Positions 42,161 through 53,538 of a stretch of 64,000 bases of DNA are shown piece by piece. How positions within the stretch are numbered: position 1 is the first letter of the stretch; every line of letters begins with the position of its first letter. Under the pieces are notes generated by a model that was not told the DNA's origin, did no database searches, and saw only the letters and a list, made by a program, of their open reading frames with translations. The DNA is from Oenanthe sinensis (Eukaryota; Streptophyta; Magnoliopsida; Apiales; Apiaceae): the NCBI GenBank assembly GCA_028671895.1, contig CM053802.1, positions 38,912,201 to 38,976,200 of the forward strand, given 5' to 3'. Both the position numbers and the translations under genes were made by a program.

Positions 42161-44599
42161 TTAACTTGTCTTCGGAGCCCAAAATTGATTGGGCCCGGCA
42201 TACTTAAAAAATTGACCTTTGTTTGCTTTGACAACAGATCCTTTTCGAACAACATCCTTTTCTTCCTTGACTGTTCCTACCTTCCTATAAACAGTCTTAA
42301 CAACTTTCTGTTTAGACTTAGGAATATATGATTCCTTCTTCTCAGGTGAAGGAGTCGCAGTCTTGGATTTAGCAAATTTACTATTGATGTGCTGTCTAGG
42401 TGTCATGTTATCTTTCTTAGCTATCATGCGTTTGAAGTAAGCAGTCATAGCATTAAAGGCACATAACATGCAATTCATTATACCACATGGTTTATGGAAA
42501 GCATCAATAGTAGGCATGTTATTCAATACAGTAGGGGGTTTAACAGATTCTACTTCAATTTTATCAGCATATTTGAAGTTTTCAGTAGAATGAAATTTAT
42601 TGTTACTATTCCTACTGTTCACAAACGTGTTGGGTCTGTTCATTTTATTCTTTAAGTCTTTTGCACCTACACCAGGTCTGGGGGAATCAGAAGTTCCCAC
42701 ATCTTTCACTGGTGTTTCTAGTGCACATTTTTCTTTCTGGACATTAACTCCTTTTATGTCCTTAACCTGTTCTCCTCTCTTCTTCTCTTCCTCAAGATCT
42801 TCCAACTGCATTTCATATGCAATTAGTACAGAGCTCTCAAGGATGGGTTCAGCTATCGGTGTTATGAAGAGAGGTTTCGGTGTGTCTTTAACAACATGTG
42901 GGATACCCCTTTCTTCAGCACTTTTTCTAAAGGGGGTTATGTTGCTTGGTTTTCCTACAGATTTGTTATACTCGAAGCCTATTCCAACTTTACGATTTAT
43001 TTCTTGTTGGTCAACTAGGTTCTTAACAATATATGAGGAATTCTTATAAGCAAGACACTTCTTCTTTTCTTCTTCTATCTGGTTTCTGAGATTAGTTTCT
43101 ACTACAACATGACAACTGACTTTGCTGACTTGAACAGCTAAGTCTTCAGTCAACTTAATAGTCAACTTGTCATGATTTCTTTTTAACTGTTTAAAAACTT
43201 CAGTCTCATCAATTAACTCTTTGACTTTGAGTCTGAGTTTCTTAACTTTATCTCTTTCACCATCTAGTTCTTTACCTAGCAAAGCAAACATCTTAGGACA
43301 CGAAGGATTTACCTCTATTCCTCTGTCACTGGTGGGAGACAGTGATCCCTCTGATGAAGCCATAAGAGCAAGATTTCCCAGCTCTTCCTCATCATCGTTA
43401 TCTGAGTCATCCCAGCTTTTGCCTGCTGCTAGATAGGACTTTCCTTGATGCTTTTTCACTAGTGCATCATACTTCTCCTTGAGCTCTTCATAAGACTCTC
43501 TCTTCTTCCCTTGCTTAGGCTTCTTGCACTCAGTTGCAAAGTGGCCTAGCTCATTACAGTTGAAGCAACGAAACTTGCTTCTATCAACTAAGCCGGTCTT
43601 GTAGCCGCTTTTTGATACTGCTGTCGAAGAACCTCCTCTTTGGAATCTTCCAAAAGTAGGCTTACTTCTGAATGAGGAGTTTCTTCGGAATCTCATGTTG
43701 CCAAACTTCCTGGCAACCATAGCTAGAGATTCATCTTCTAGCTGATCTAGTTCTTCCAGTGAGTAGAAATCACCATCTTCTTGTTTGTCAGCAATATGTC
43801 CAAGTTCTGGAACCACATACTCTGTTGAACTGTTAGAAGGTGCAACAGCCTTCACTTCTTCTTTCTCTGGTGCTTCTACCATTAATGCCTTGGAGGAACT
43901 CAGTACCTTACCTCTTCCATACATTTCTCTGGTTTGGATCTGTTCCAGCTCATAAGTTTTTAAAACTCCGTAGAGTCTTTCTAGGGTTACTTCTTTCATG
44001 TCCCTAGATTCCCGGATGGCTGCAATCCTGTGCTCCAGATGCTCTGGTAAGGTCAACAAAAACTTCCTGTTCACCTCTTGGTTTTGATAAAACTTTCCAT
44101 TCATGTTTAGCTCGTTTATCAATTTGTTTAGTCTCTGAAACACCTCAGAGATACCCTCACCAGGGTTGGATCTAAACTGTTCATATTGGGTGGTCAGGAT
44201 CTCCAGTCTATTCTCCTTAACTTCTTCAGTTCCCTCATTGATAATTTCAATTGTTTCCCAGATTTGTTTTGCATTCTTGCAATTGACTACTTGGTTGTAC
44301 ATGATGTAGTCTAGGGATTCAATTAATATGAGCTTTAGATTATTATCAAGGGACACAGCTTCTGTTTCCTCATCTGTATAGTCTGCCGGACTTTTCGGAA
44401 ACTGTCTGTGGGGAATTACGACCCCATCTACTGTATGTTCGAGAACAACTGATATAGGGAGCTCAACACCTTTAGCCATAATCAATGCATACTTAGGATT
44501 TGCAATCCCGATAAACAGTAGCATTTTTTGTTTCCACAAGTTGTAGTGTTCTCTGTCGAACTGTGGAATCTTGATGCTTGTAACTTTCTGGGTACTCAT
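42161..44599 (-). CDS. Gag protein of element A, Copia type
   Basis: An 812-residue capsid/nucleocapsid protein, longer than most Copia Gags, as in SIRE elements. The UBN2-type core (about 1-230) includes PQFDREHYNLWKQKM and EGTEEVKENRLEILTTQYEQ. A single zinc knuckle is formed by C345, C348, H353 and C358 in FNCNELGHFATECKK. Then come an acidic stretch, a coiled coil (about 450-540: KVKKLRLKVKELIDETEVF) and a Lys-rich tail. Near the C terminus is a conserved cysteine motif, CGIMNCMLCAFN, shared with element B. It ends GPNQFWAPKTS before TAA. The ATG at 44599 lies about 205 bp inside the 5' LTR, a normal leader. Confidence 0.93.
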   Translation of the reverse strand: MSTQKVTSIKIPQFDREHYNLWKQKMLLFIGIANPKYALIMAKGVELPISVVLEHTVDGVVIPHRQFPKSPADYTDEETEAVSLDNNLKLILIESLDYIMYNQVVNCKNAKQIWETIEIINEGTEEVKENRLEILTTQYEQFRSNPGEGISEVFQRLNKLINELNMNGKFYQNQEVNRKFLLTLPEHLEHRIAAIRESRDMKEVTLERLYGVLKTYELEQIQTREMYGRGKVLSSSKALMVEAPEKEEVKAVAPSNSSTEYVVPELGHIADKQEDGDFYSLEELDQLEDESLAMVARKFGNMRFRRNSSFRSKPTFGRFQRGGSSTAVSKSGYKTGLVDRSKFRCFNCNELGHFATECKKPKQGKKRESYEELKEKYDALVKKHQGKSYLAAGKSWDDSDNDDEEELGNLALMASSEGSLSPTSDRGIEVNPSCPKMFALLGKELDGERDKVKKLRLKVKELIDETEVFKQLKRNHDKLTIKLTEDLAVQVSKVSCHVVVETNLRNQIEEEKKKCLAYKNSSYIVKNLVDQQEINRKVGIGFEYNKSVGKPSNITPFRKSAEERGIPHVVKDTPKPLFITPIAEPILESSVLIAYEMQLEDLEEEKKRGEQVKDIKGVNVQKEKCALETPVKDVGTSDSPRPGVGAKDLKNKMNRPNTFVNSRNSNNKFHSTENFKYADKIEVESVKPPTVLNNMPTIDAFHKPCGIMNCMLCAFNAMTAYFKRMIAKKDNMTPRQHINSKFAKSKTATPSPEKKESYIPKSKQKVVKTVYRKVGTVKEEKDVVRKGSVVKANKGQFFKYAGPNQFWAPKTS

Positions 44600-44792
44600 C
44601 TTTAATAAGATTAAAAATTAAGTGTTTCAAAAAAAATATTTTAATTTTTGACTGAAAACAATTTTTGATCAGAAATAATTTTTAGTGAAAAATTATTTCG
44701 AATAAAAAATTATTTTGAATTAAAAATAATTTTTGAGATCTGTATGAGTTGCGGAATTTTTGGTTTGGATCTGATATTTTCTATATCAACCT

Positions 44793-44804
44793 GCTCTGAT
44801 GCCA
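44793..44804 (-). other. Primer binding site of element A
   Basis: Minus strand TGGCATCAGAGC, two bases from the LTR. It matches the initiator-Met tRNA complement TGGTATCAGAGC with one mismatch. Confidence 0.8.
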
Positions 44805-44806
44805 AT

Positions 44807-46263
44807 TGTTGGTCCCTGATATTGTAGAAGGGGGGGTTGAATACAATATCTGATAATTTTTCGCTGAATAATTGGATTAAAAATATTATTTTAATTACTC
44901 ACGAAATATTAATTATAATGAAATACTGTTCAAGTGAAAGATATTATTTTAACTTGATTAGTATTACACAATTAATATTTTAGAAAAACTGTTATATAAT
45001 TGATATAAAGTCTAGAACGAATTCGACATGAAGTGTTCGTGTTTAAACAATTATATTCAAACTCAGCACAGAAATCTGTGAATATTACAATGCAGATAAA
45101 TTACTGAATTTGATCTGATTTTTCTAACTCTTCACAAGTTGAACAACAAACAAATGAAGCAATCTTCTCATATTTATAGAGATTAGAAAAGGCTGGTATG
45201 ACCTTTTCTAGAATGACTTAATTTCAAGAAAATAAGTCTGTATGACTTATTTTAACACTTGTATGACTTTTAAAAGACTGGGCATGATTTATTTCTGGTC
45301 GGTATGACCTTTTAAAACTCGGTATGACTTATCAAAAGTTCGGTATGACCTTTTGAAAGTCATATCCAGATTTTATTTAATTAAATAAATCGGTATGACT
45401 TATTTAAATTAAACAAAATCAACTCAGCATGACCTTTTAATCAAATCTGCTCGGTATGACTTAATCAAATTGCTTCGGTATGACTTATTTAAATAGGTCG
45501 GTATGACTTATTTAAACAGGCTCGGTATGACTTATATATATATATATATATAAAGAAATTCGGTATGACTTATTGAAAGTCATACTAACTGATTATATAT
45601 ATATATATATAAGTCATTTTGATCCGTTTCTTTTATAGTAAATTAATTCTACTTAATTTAATTAGTTAATTTATAAATTAAATTAATTTCAACTTGAATT
45701 AATTTAATTAGATAAATTAAATAATTAATTAACAATTGATAGTAGAATTAAAATATTATCTTTAGTCGCAGCCGTGCTGATAGTCTTGAAATCTTCCTGT
45801 CTTTTCTTCGACTTTTGATCTTGAAACCTCTTGAATTAAATAAAGAATAAATATTATATTAGTTGACACACAAATGTACTGTCTGGTTCATTTGTGTCAT
45901 CCCAATAAATATTCTCCATTTAAATAAAGTTTAACTAGAGGCCTTCTGTCATTAATTCTTCTTCACTGTTTGCATTCTTCTTCTGGAATCTGCTTGTAGT
46001 AACCACTTGAAATCTTCTATATCTTCTGTCTTCTATAGAAGTACTACCACATTATTAATTTCACTGACGCTTGAACATAGAAATGAACTTCATCCAGTGT
46101 TGAGTAGCAATCCTATAAAATATCTCTGATACTTGGATCCTTCATGATTAGTTGACTGTCTTCGTCTTGATTCCTGTTTGGTGTTTAGTATTTACTTCTC
46201 TTTATTAGTTAGAGTTGAGTTGCCATCTAATTATTACAAATAGGCCTAGTCATATGCCTTTCA
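44807..46263 (-). repeat. 5' LTR of element A
   Basis: Matches the 3' LTR base for base in my comparison except for one missing A near 46187. The CGGTATGAC array lies at about 45299-45571. Confidence 0.95.
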
Positions 46264-46268
46264 GAGAC

Positions 46269-46828
46269 CATTTCCGGCGATCGTCGCCGGCAATCCCAGA
46301 AAATCACCACTAGTCTACGAAAAAATCACCCCAACTAAATCATCACAAATAACCACAAAACTACCACATCGCCACGACCATCAAATCACCTAAAAATTAA
46401 CCCAAAACCCTATATATATATATGGCTATTATTTTATAAATAATACACTTATATAAAGAATGTCAATAAATACAATAAAATCTTACATACAAATTCATTT
46501 AGATTCTAATTTTTATATCAATTACACTTTTTTATGAATAAAAATATATTATAACATGAAGTTAATAACAAATTAAAAATAAATATAACATTATTATATG
46601 TAAATTTTACTGTCACAAAAATGTATATAAGATTTTATGCTAGATTTTATGTTAAATTATGTAACATTTAATTTTTAAAATTTAATTAGATTCGATTTAT
46701 TAAATTTAAGTATTATTAAATTTTCTGAATCTAATCTTAATAATCTAATTTTTATAAAAAAAAATATAATGGTATTCTTCCGTATTTTTTATGCAATGTA
46801 AAAATAAATTATGTAACATCAAGATGAG
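46269..46828. other. Host flank between elements A and C
   Basis: Continues the sequence interrupted by element A. It begins with a GC-rich palindrome, CCGGCGATCGTCGCCGG (46274-46290), then AT-rich DNA. No gene. Confidence 0.4.
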
Positions 46829-48053
46829 TGTTGCAGAAGGGGGGTTGAATGCAACTCTATTAATTATTAAAGATTCTTGCTAATAATAACAAGAATAATA
46901 ATTAATTGGTCAGGTATGCAGATAAACTAAGCAGATAAAATGACAAAGTGTTTAAACTTCAAAAATTAATTTTATTAATTTTTGTTTCGCTACAACTGTC
47001 TGGAAAATAATTTCAGCTTCGATAGATACAATAACAATGAGTTTGCTAATATTTCTATGCTTGAGAAAATTTTAGTTTAGTTGTATAAGTGAAAGTACTT
47101 GTGAGATGTGTGTATTTATACTGAAACACATATCTCACTTACAAATGTACTTTCCCTTGTTCCTAGAACAAAACTTGAAATAGAAACTTTGTTTTTTCCA
47201 TTCAAATTTGTCTTCATTCCATTTGTAGATAAAACAGCTCTGAGATACACATAAATCTTTGAATTTTTAAGAACGTTTTACCTTTTGCTTGAATTCTCTC
47301 AAGATGTAGTAGTAGACTTGACAAACTAGATAGTAATGTCAAAATCATTCTTTGTATTTTCATTATCTAGTCTGCTACCTGAAACAGATTGTCATCTTCA
47401 CTTAAAGTTTATTGTCAACTTTTAGCTTCCCTTTGGTGATAGTGTCTTTGGATCCGCATACTTTGTTGTCAAGCTTGATAGTCCATGAAACATGTTGTCT
47501 TCCAAAGCTGTTGTCAAGCTTGATAGTCCATAAAACATGCTGTCTTCCAAAGATGTTGTCAACTATCCACGTCAATGTTACTGTCAACTATCCTCGTCAA
47601 AGTTGCTGTCAGTCAAACTTGTTGTCTTCAAATCTTCATTCTCTGCCAAGTTTACTGTCAATGGAATAGTTGTTTTCAGTAATACTTGATGTCTTCAAAT
47701 CTTCATTCTCCGCCAAGTTTACTGTCGATAGAATAGTTGCTGTCGTCTGTTCCAATTGTGTTGTCACTTGTAATATACTGCCATAGGCTTGAGTACTTCA
47801 AAACTTGTTGTCTAAATTTTTGAATCATGTTGTGCATGAACACTTAGTGAACTTCTACTATATGAATCATTTTTATTCCTTTATACAAGACAGTAACTTT
47901 CAAATGTACTGTCACATAACTAATACTTTTTAAATGTACTGTCTACAAGTAACTACTAACTATACCGTCAAAATACATATGACAATAAGTTTTACTTAGC
48001 ATAATCAACCTTAAAACTAAGTACATTAGTTGATTACACCACAATCCTTAACA
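46829..48053 (-). repeat. 3' LTR of element C with internal tandem repeats
   Basis: On the minus strand it starts TGTTAAGGATTGTGG and ends CCCCCCTTCTGCAACA. It contains a 45-bp tandem repeat (47464-47508, 47509-47553, plus a partial third) and a 67-bp-period repeat (47620-47672, 47687-47739). TACTGTC or TTGTCAA words recur through 47410-47980. Confidence 0.85.
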
Positions 48054-51000
48054 ATCTCCCCAATTTTTTTATGTAAAATAAAGACAAATTTAAAGTGAAT
48101 TGCAGATGCGAACTCAACTAACATAAACTGAAGTGTTTGTACATGAAAAATATACAGAAAATTATAAGTATAAATTTTGCTCAAACTAAGCTCTTCTAGG
48201 CTGAGCAAATCTTTAATTTCAGTTTGAGCTTCCTTGATATGATTTCTTCTGTGGATTCTTTCTTTCATATACAACTCCAAGGATCTCAAGGCCCTCTTCT
48301 CTTCTGTGGTCTTGGCATGATCAGTCACACAGTCAAGTACTAGCTTCACCAATTTATGAGATAGGTTTTTCAAGTCTTGATAAGAGTAATAGGCTTTCAC
48401 TGGTCCTTTGAAGATGCATAGAAATTTAACTCCAAATTCATCATAAAGAAATTTGGCTTTTGAAGATGTGTATATTTGATTTACCTTGAGTTTGTCCACA
48501 TCATCAGCTTTATTGGATCTAGCATCAATTATCCTTTCAGCTTCTGCACTCAAATTCCTTTCAATTTCTAGAAGAGAGCCTGTAGTTAATCTGAAAATTC
48601 TTCTAAGGCTTGCAGTGTTGAGTACTCCAAAATCTTTAACCTTGACTTCAATGATGTCAATGATGATTCTGAGTGGATTTGTAAATACAAGAGATACATA
48701 ATCAGGTTTTTTTGGAGAATTGATCATTTAGCTTGGCACACTTTAGATCAATCTCAGATTCTTTGATTCTTTTGTTGATTATTTCTATCTCCTTCTTTGT
48801 GGTTTCAACATCATCTGCAACCTTGCTTCTCTTCTCTTCCTCTACCTTCTTCTTTTTCTCTTTCAAATCACATATTTCCAGAGCTTGCTTCTTGAGATCA
48901 AACACCTCGAAATTTGTAATGTTGAATAGTTGTATCTTGATGAGTTCTGTGATTTGAGGTTCTTTCTCAGCTAGAATCCTCAGTTGGTCAAAGGTGATCT
49001 CTTCTCCGGATCCACCATTGTTGTATGAGATTATCATGTCAGGATTGTTGTGAAGACATTGTTGAGTCTTCTCATACTCAACCTTCCTTTCAAATTCCTT
49101 CTTCTTCTTGGCTTGAATGATTCTCTGAACATTTGGAATGAAAATTTTCTCCTCAGGGTATGGATATTCTTCCAACTGCTCCAGCAACTTTACCAAGAGT
49201 TCCACATTCTTTTCTTGCAAGGAATCCATACTCCAGAACTCCTTGATTCCATCTACATTTGCAAACATCACCCCATCTGAGTATACAACTGTCTCAGGTT
49301 CTTCTTCATCAGTAAGGTCCAAGGGGTGAGGTTTGAAAGTATCCATTATGTCCAGAAATTTTCTGATCAGCATTCCTCTCAAGACTTGGGTTCTTATATC
49401 TATCTCATGGATGATTAATAGCATCTTCTTGATCAAGAAATAGTTGGCATCTTTCATTTCATAGTTCATCTCTTCAGTTTCTTCATTTGAGTATAGAAGA
49501 ATTATCTTACTTAGAGAATTAACCTCGGACCATTCAACATTAACCTTGATTAAGGATTCTGCCTTTGATTGAGTTAGGTTGTTGATTTTAGGTCTCTTGA
49601 TATCCAGACAATCTTCATGAAGCACTTCAGTTGTCAGCTTCCAATTCCTTTTACTTGGCTTCCTACTTGAATGTGGTTTTGGTTTCTCAACGTTTGCCTT
49701 CCTGTATTTTTTAGATAAAGAGATTTTCTTTGACAGTAACTCTTCTCTCACTTCTTTTGACAGTGACTTTGAAGTTACTGTCAACATAGGCTTGACAGCG
49801 GGTTCAAACTTCTTGATAACAACCTCCTCCTTATTTCTCCTGATAGAATCTTGTTTATCTACTTCAAAACCAAGCACCACTGCCTTCATGACCCTACCTT
49901 CAATCTCACCAACTATCTTCTCATCTTCTCCATTCTTATTCTCAGTTCTAGAGGTCCTTGCATCACTATTATTGTTGTTGTTAGACTTGGAACTACCTGC
50001 ACCATCCTCAGGCTTTTCATCATCATTATCCTCATCTCTTCTCTCCTAACTCTTCTTCACAGTCTTCTTTGATTTCATCTCTTCCAGCCTCCTTAATTCC
50101 TCAGCCAACACCCTTACCACTTCACTTCTATCTTCAGTTATTGGCAGTTAATTAAAGTAATTAAAAGCCTCCTTTATAGATCTAGGTCTGTATAAACTAA
50201 TCCTGTCCAAGTTCATTGACCTGTATTTTCCATCTGTTGAATTGCTAAAATTGATATAGAGAGGATTGAAAGTGATTTCAGGCATCTTTTCAACCACCAT
50301 TCTCTACAGATTTTCATTGAGCCAGGACTTGTCTGTTTTGACTTTTACCTTTATGGCTTCAATTAATGCAATCTCTTGTCTACTCAAGTATCTCATGCTG
50401 ATGTAACAACTGAAACCGCCTTAAGTCCTAACAAAGATCACCCATTTATTGCTCTTAGAAACCATGACAGTTGCTCCAACTGTTGACTCTCTCATGGCTT
50501 CAGAAAATTTCTTGGGATCTCTGTTGAAAGAGTTTCTTAGTGCATTGATCCTATCATTGAAGCTAGCATCTTGAAACACTCTATTGTTCTCATTTTCATC
50601 CACCATTGGCAGAGATGTTTCTTCATCATTTAAATCTTATTTTTCTTCAACAATAAAGTCATCAGCATCATCCTTGAATAACTTCTCCTTTCCTTTACCA
50701 GCTACATGAATATGGGCCTTCACAACAGCCTCCCTGATCATAATACCTTTTTCCCCTAAGATACAGCTTGAGTCTCCTTATCACTCCTATTTACTTTCAT
50801 AACCTTCTCAGTAACAAACACTTCACCATCACCAACCTTCTCCCCCTTAATTGAGTTGGCAGCTGTAGGGATTGTCAATTGATCCTTCATCTCTTTTAAT
50901 TGAGCAAAGACAGCATGGAAGCCATCATTCATACACCTTGCAAATTGCTCCATTTTGGCTACCATCTTTACTTGATTCCTCCCCATAGTTGCCACTTGCT

Positions 51001-52294
51001 TAGACAGTTTGAAAACTTTCTTTGAAAGGGATTTCAACCTTCCATCAGCTTATTTAGAACCCGGGGCTGTTGGGGTTCTCACACACTCTTGTTTTTTGTG
51101 GATGATCTCATCATCCCTCACACACTCACTCTCAGGGCCTAGTGCCCTAGATTTTTTGGTGCTCTCTTTTATTTTATGGCCATGCTCAAGGCCCTCTTCT
51201 TTTGCTAAGGTCTTTTCCTGCCTCTCTAATTTTTTAAGCACACTTCTCTCTATTATTTTTCTATTGTTATTTTTCACTTCCTCACTCACCCAGGTGCAAG
51301 GGACTGAGCAGGTACTCCTTGCACTGCAGATATGGATTTTACCTTTTAGGATTGAGGAGATAGGAGCTGAATCACTATCTTGAGGAGTTGCAAATTCAGG
51401 AGAGTTATTGTCAGGATGAGGAGATTTGACAACATCTTCAGCTTCAAAGTTATTGTCAATAGGAGTGTTGACAGTAATTGTGTCAATGACAGCAGTAAAG
51501 GTTGTGACAGCATCCTGTCCCAATGGAGTGACAGTGTCTTTCACCCTTTGAGTAAAAGGTTTTTGCGTACTTTCAAAAAGAGACTCTATGGTATGCTGCT
51601 CCCCCAAATTAAAATGAATTGCATCATATTGAAATGAGGATTCCTCCATGTGCTCAAAAACAGAATCATGTGTATGTACAAGTGGAGGTTCATGTTGAGT
51701 GAGATCAACATGGGGTGCAGACTCTGTATAGGGTGCCATGGGAAACTAGCAAAGTTTAATAGGTACCCCCTGTTGAGAAGAGACACCTAGAAAGAAGCTA
51801 TTTTCCCTATTAAGTTCTGTGTCCTTTTGAGAGGGCGCAGACTGTGTGACAGAGGTTGATGTCCTTGCCTTCTTCCTCTTAGGCACACCAGGACCCTCTG
51901 TAGGTTCATTGATATTTTCATCCTTATTTGCTGCACTATGTGCTGTTACTCCCTCAATAACTTTAGACATTATTTCTGACCTAGAGGTTGAGGATCTCTT
52001 CTTTGTAGAAACCTGATCCTGTTGAGAGGACACATGCTCTTGTCTACAACCCTAGACTGTCTGGAGGCTCTAACAGACTTGAAAGGTTGTGAGTGTGGGT
52101 TAGGAATAGAGAGGTCAACTCCATTCTCATCACTCAAAGAAAAGACAGAAAAATCTCCCATAATTCTTAAATTGAGTGAGTTTATTATAGACCTCATGTG
52201 GTTAGTAATAAACAGACCCAACTCGGAATTGAGGGGTTTGCTGGAAAGTATGGAGTGAGTATTTTTCTTTAAAGTTGGGGACTCCATACATTGT
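48026..52294 (-). pseudogene. Third ORF of element C, broken
   Basis: A series of minus-strand frames (52287-51970, 52033-51746, 51739-51050, 51037-50756, 50606-50421, 49889-48702, 48727-48026) together resemble the middle and C-terminal parts of ORF3 of element A. They are Ser/Thr/Pro-rich first (DTVTPLGQDAVTTFTAVIDT), then Lys/Glu coiled coil (FDLKKQALEICDLKEKKKKV), then a C-terminal domain (YTSSKAKFLYDEFGVKFLC). They are separated by frameshifts and stops. The conserved N-terminal domain is not present and presumably lies on the far side of the nested insertion. Codons for Thr-Val and Thr-Ala stretches coincide with TGACAGTAA-type motif copies. It is non-functional as it stands. Confidence 0.7.
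48054..48066 (-). other. Polypurine tract of element C
   Basis: Minus strand AAATTGGGGAGAT next to the LTR, equivalent to the tract of element A. Confidence 0.75.
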
Positions 52295-53538
52295 TGAAAG
52301 GCATATGACTAGGCCTATTTGTAATAATTAGATGACAACTCAACTCTAGCTAATAAAGAGAAGTAAATAATAAACACCAAACATGAATCAAGACGAAGAC
52401 AGTCAACTAATCACAAAGGATCTAAGTATCAGAAGTATTTTATTGGATTGCTACTCAACACTGGAAGAAGTTCATTAATATGTTCAAGCGTCAGTGAAAT
52501 TAATAAACAGGTAGTACTTCTAAAAAGAATACAAAAGATACAAAAGATTTCAAGTGGTTACTACAAAAGATTCCAGAAGTAGGACAAAGACAGTGAAGCA
52601 GAATAATAACAGAAGGCCTCAAACTTAAAGTATTAATAAATGAAGAATATTTATTAGTATGACACAAATGAACCAGACAGTACATTTGTGTGTCAATTAA
52701 AATAATATTTATTCTTCATTTAGTGCAAGAGGTTTCAAGAACAGAAGACAAAGAAAAGACGGGAAGATTTCATAGCTGACTGCAGATTAAACAGATCAAT
52801 ATAGTATTTTTAATTCTACAAACAAAGTAAGTTAATTATTTAATTTATTTAATTAAATTAATTCAAGTTGAATTTAATTTAATTTATAAGTTATTTAATT
52901 AATTTAAGTAGAATTAATTTATTATAAAAGAAATGAATTAATATGACTTATATATTTATATTTCGAATGACTTAAATAAGTCATACCGAATGACTTATTA
53001 ATAACTCATACCGAGATAAATATATTTATCTATTTAAATAAGTCATACCGAGGTTGCTTTATGAATAAGTCATACCGAATTTTTCTTTATAATATAAGTC
53101 ATTCTGATTTATATTAATTAAAGAAAAATTCGAATATGACTTAGAATAAGTCATACCGAATTTTTATGTCTTATCCACTCTTTTTATTAAGTCATACAAG
53201 TGTTAAATTTGTTAAATTAAGTCATATTGATAAATGTCATGCTAATCCTTTATCAACCTCTATAAATATAAGATCAGTGCTTCACTATTTGAGAGTAAGA
53301 AAATCAGTTCAAATTCAGAAATTTGTCTGCATTATAATATTCACAGATTTCTGTGCAAGTTTGAATATAATTGATTAAACTCGAACACTTCATGTTGAAT
53401 TCGTTCTAGATTAATTTATCAGTTATAAACTCTAATCCTCAAATAAATTTTGTAATACTTTTCAAGTTAAAATTATATCTTCTACTTGAACAGTATTTCA
53501 TTAAAATTTTGTAAAGCATAATGTAACGTAACGTAACA
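52295..53538 (+). repeat. A-family LTR (A'), interrupted by element B
   Basis: Opens TGAAAGGCATATGACTAGGC, the same as the LTR of element A read on its coding strand, and follows that LTR with many substitutions to about 53500. It carries five CATACCGA copies (52982-53160), the inverse reading of the A motif. It stops where element B begins. Whether it is a solo LTR or part of a full element cannot be told from this window. Confidence 0.75.

Larger units (their letters stand above)
32520..46263 (-). mobile_element. Complete SIRE/Maximus-like Copia element (element A)
   Basis: A 13,744-bp minus-strand element with LTRs at 32520-33977 and 44807-46263, TSD GAGAC at 32515-32519 and 46264-46268, an initiator-Met-tRNA-type primer site and a purine tract. 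Internal order on the minus strand is gag, pol (protease, integrase, RT, RNase H: Copia order), then a 1181-codon third ORF. Large size, long gag and a 3' ORF in the env-like position fit the SIRE/Maximus lineage. The LTRs appear identical apart from one A insertion near 33900. All three ORFs are open except for stop codons at the gag-pol junction. This is one of the youngest insertions here and may be active. Confidence 0.95.
46829..52294 (-). mobile_element. 3' part of a SIRE-like Copia element (element C), truncated
   Basis: A minus-strand relative of A, visible from its 3' LTR (46829-48053) through a broken third ORF to 52294, where a plus-strand LTR of the A family interrupts it. Gag and pol would lie beyond the window or are lost. 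The multiply broken ORF indicates it is older than A. Confidence 0.8.
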
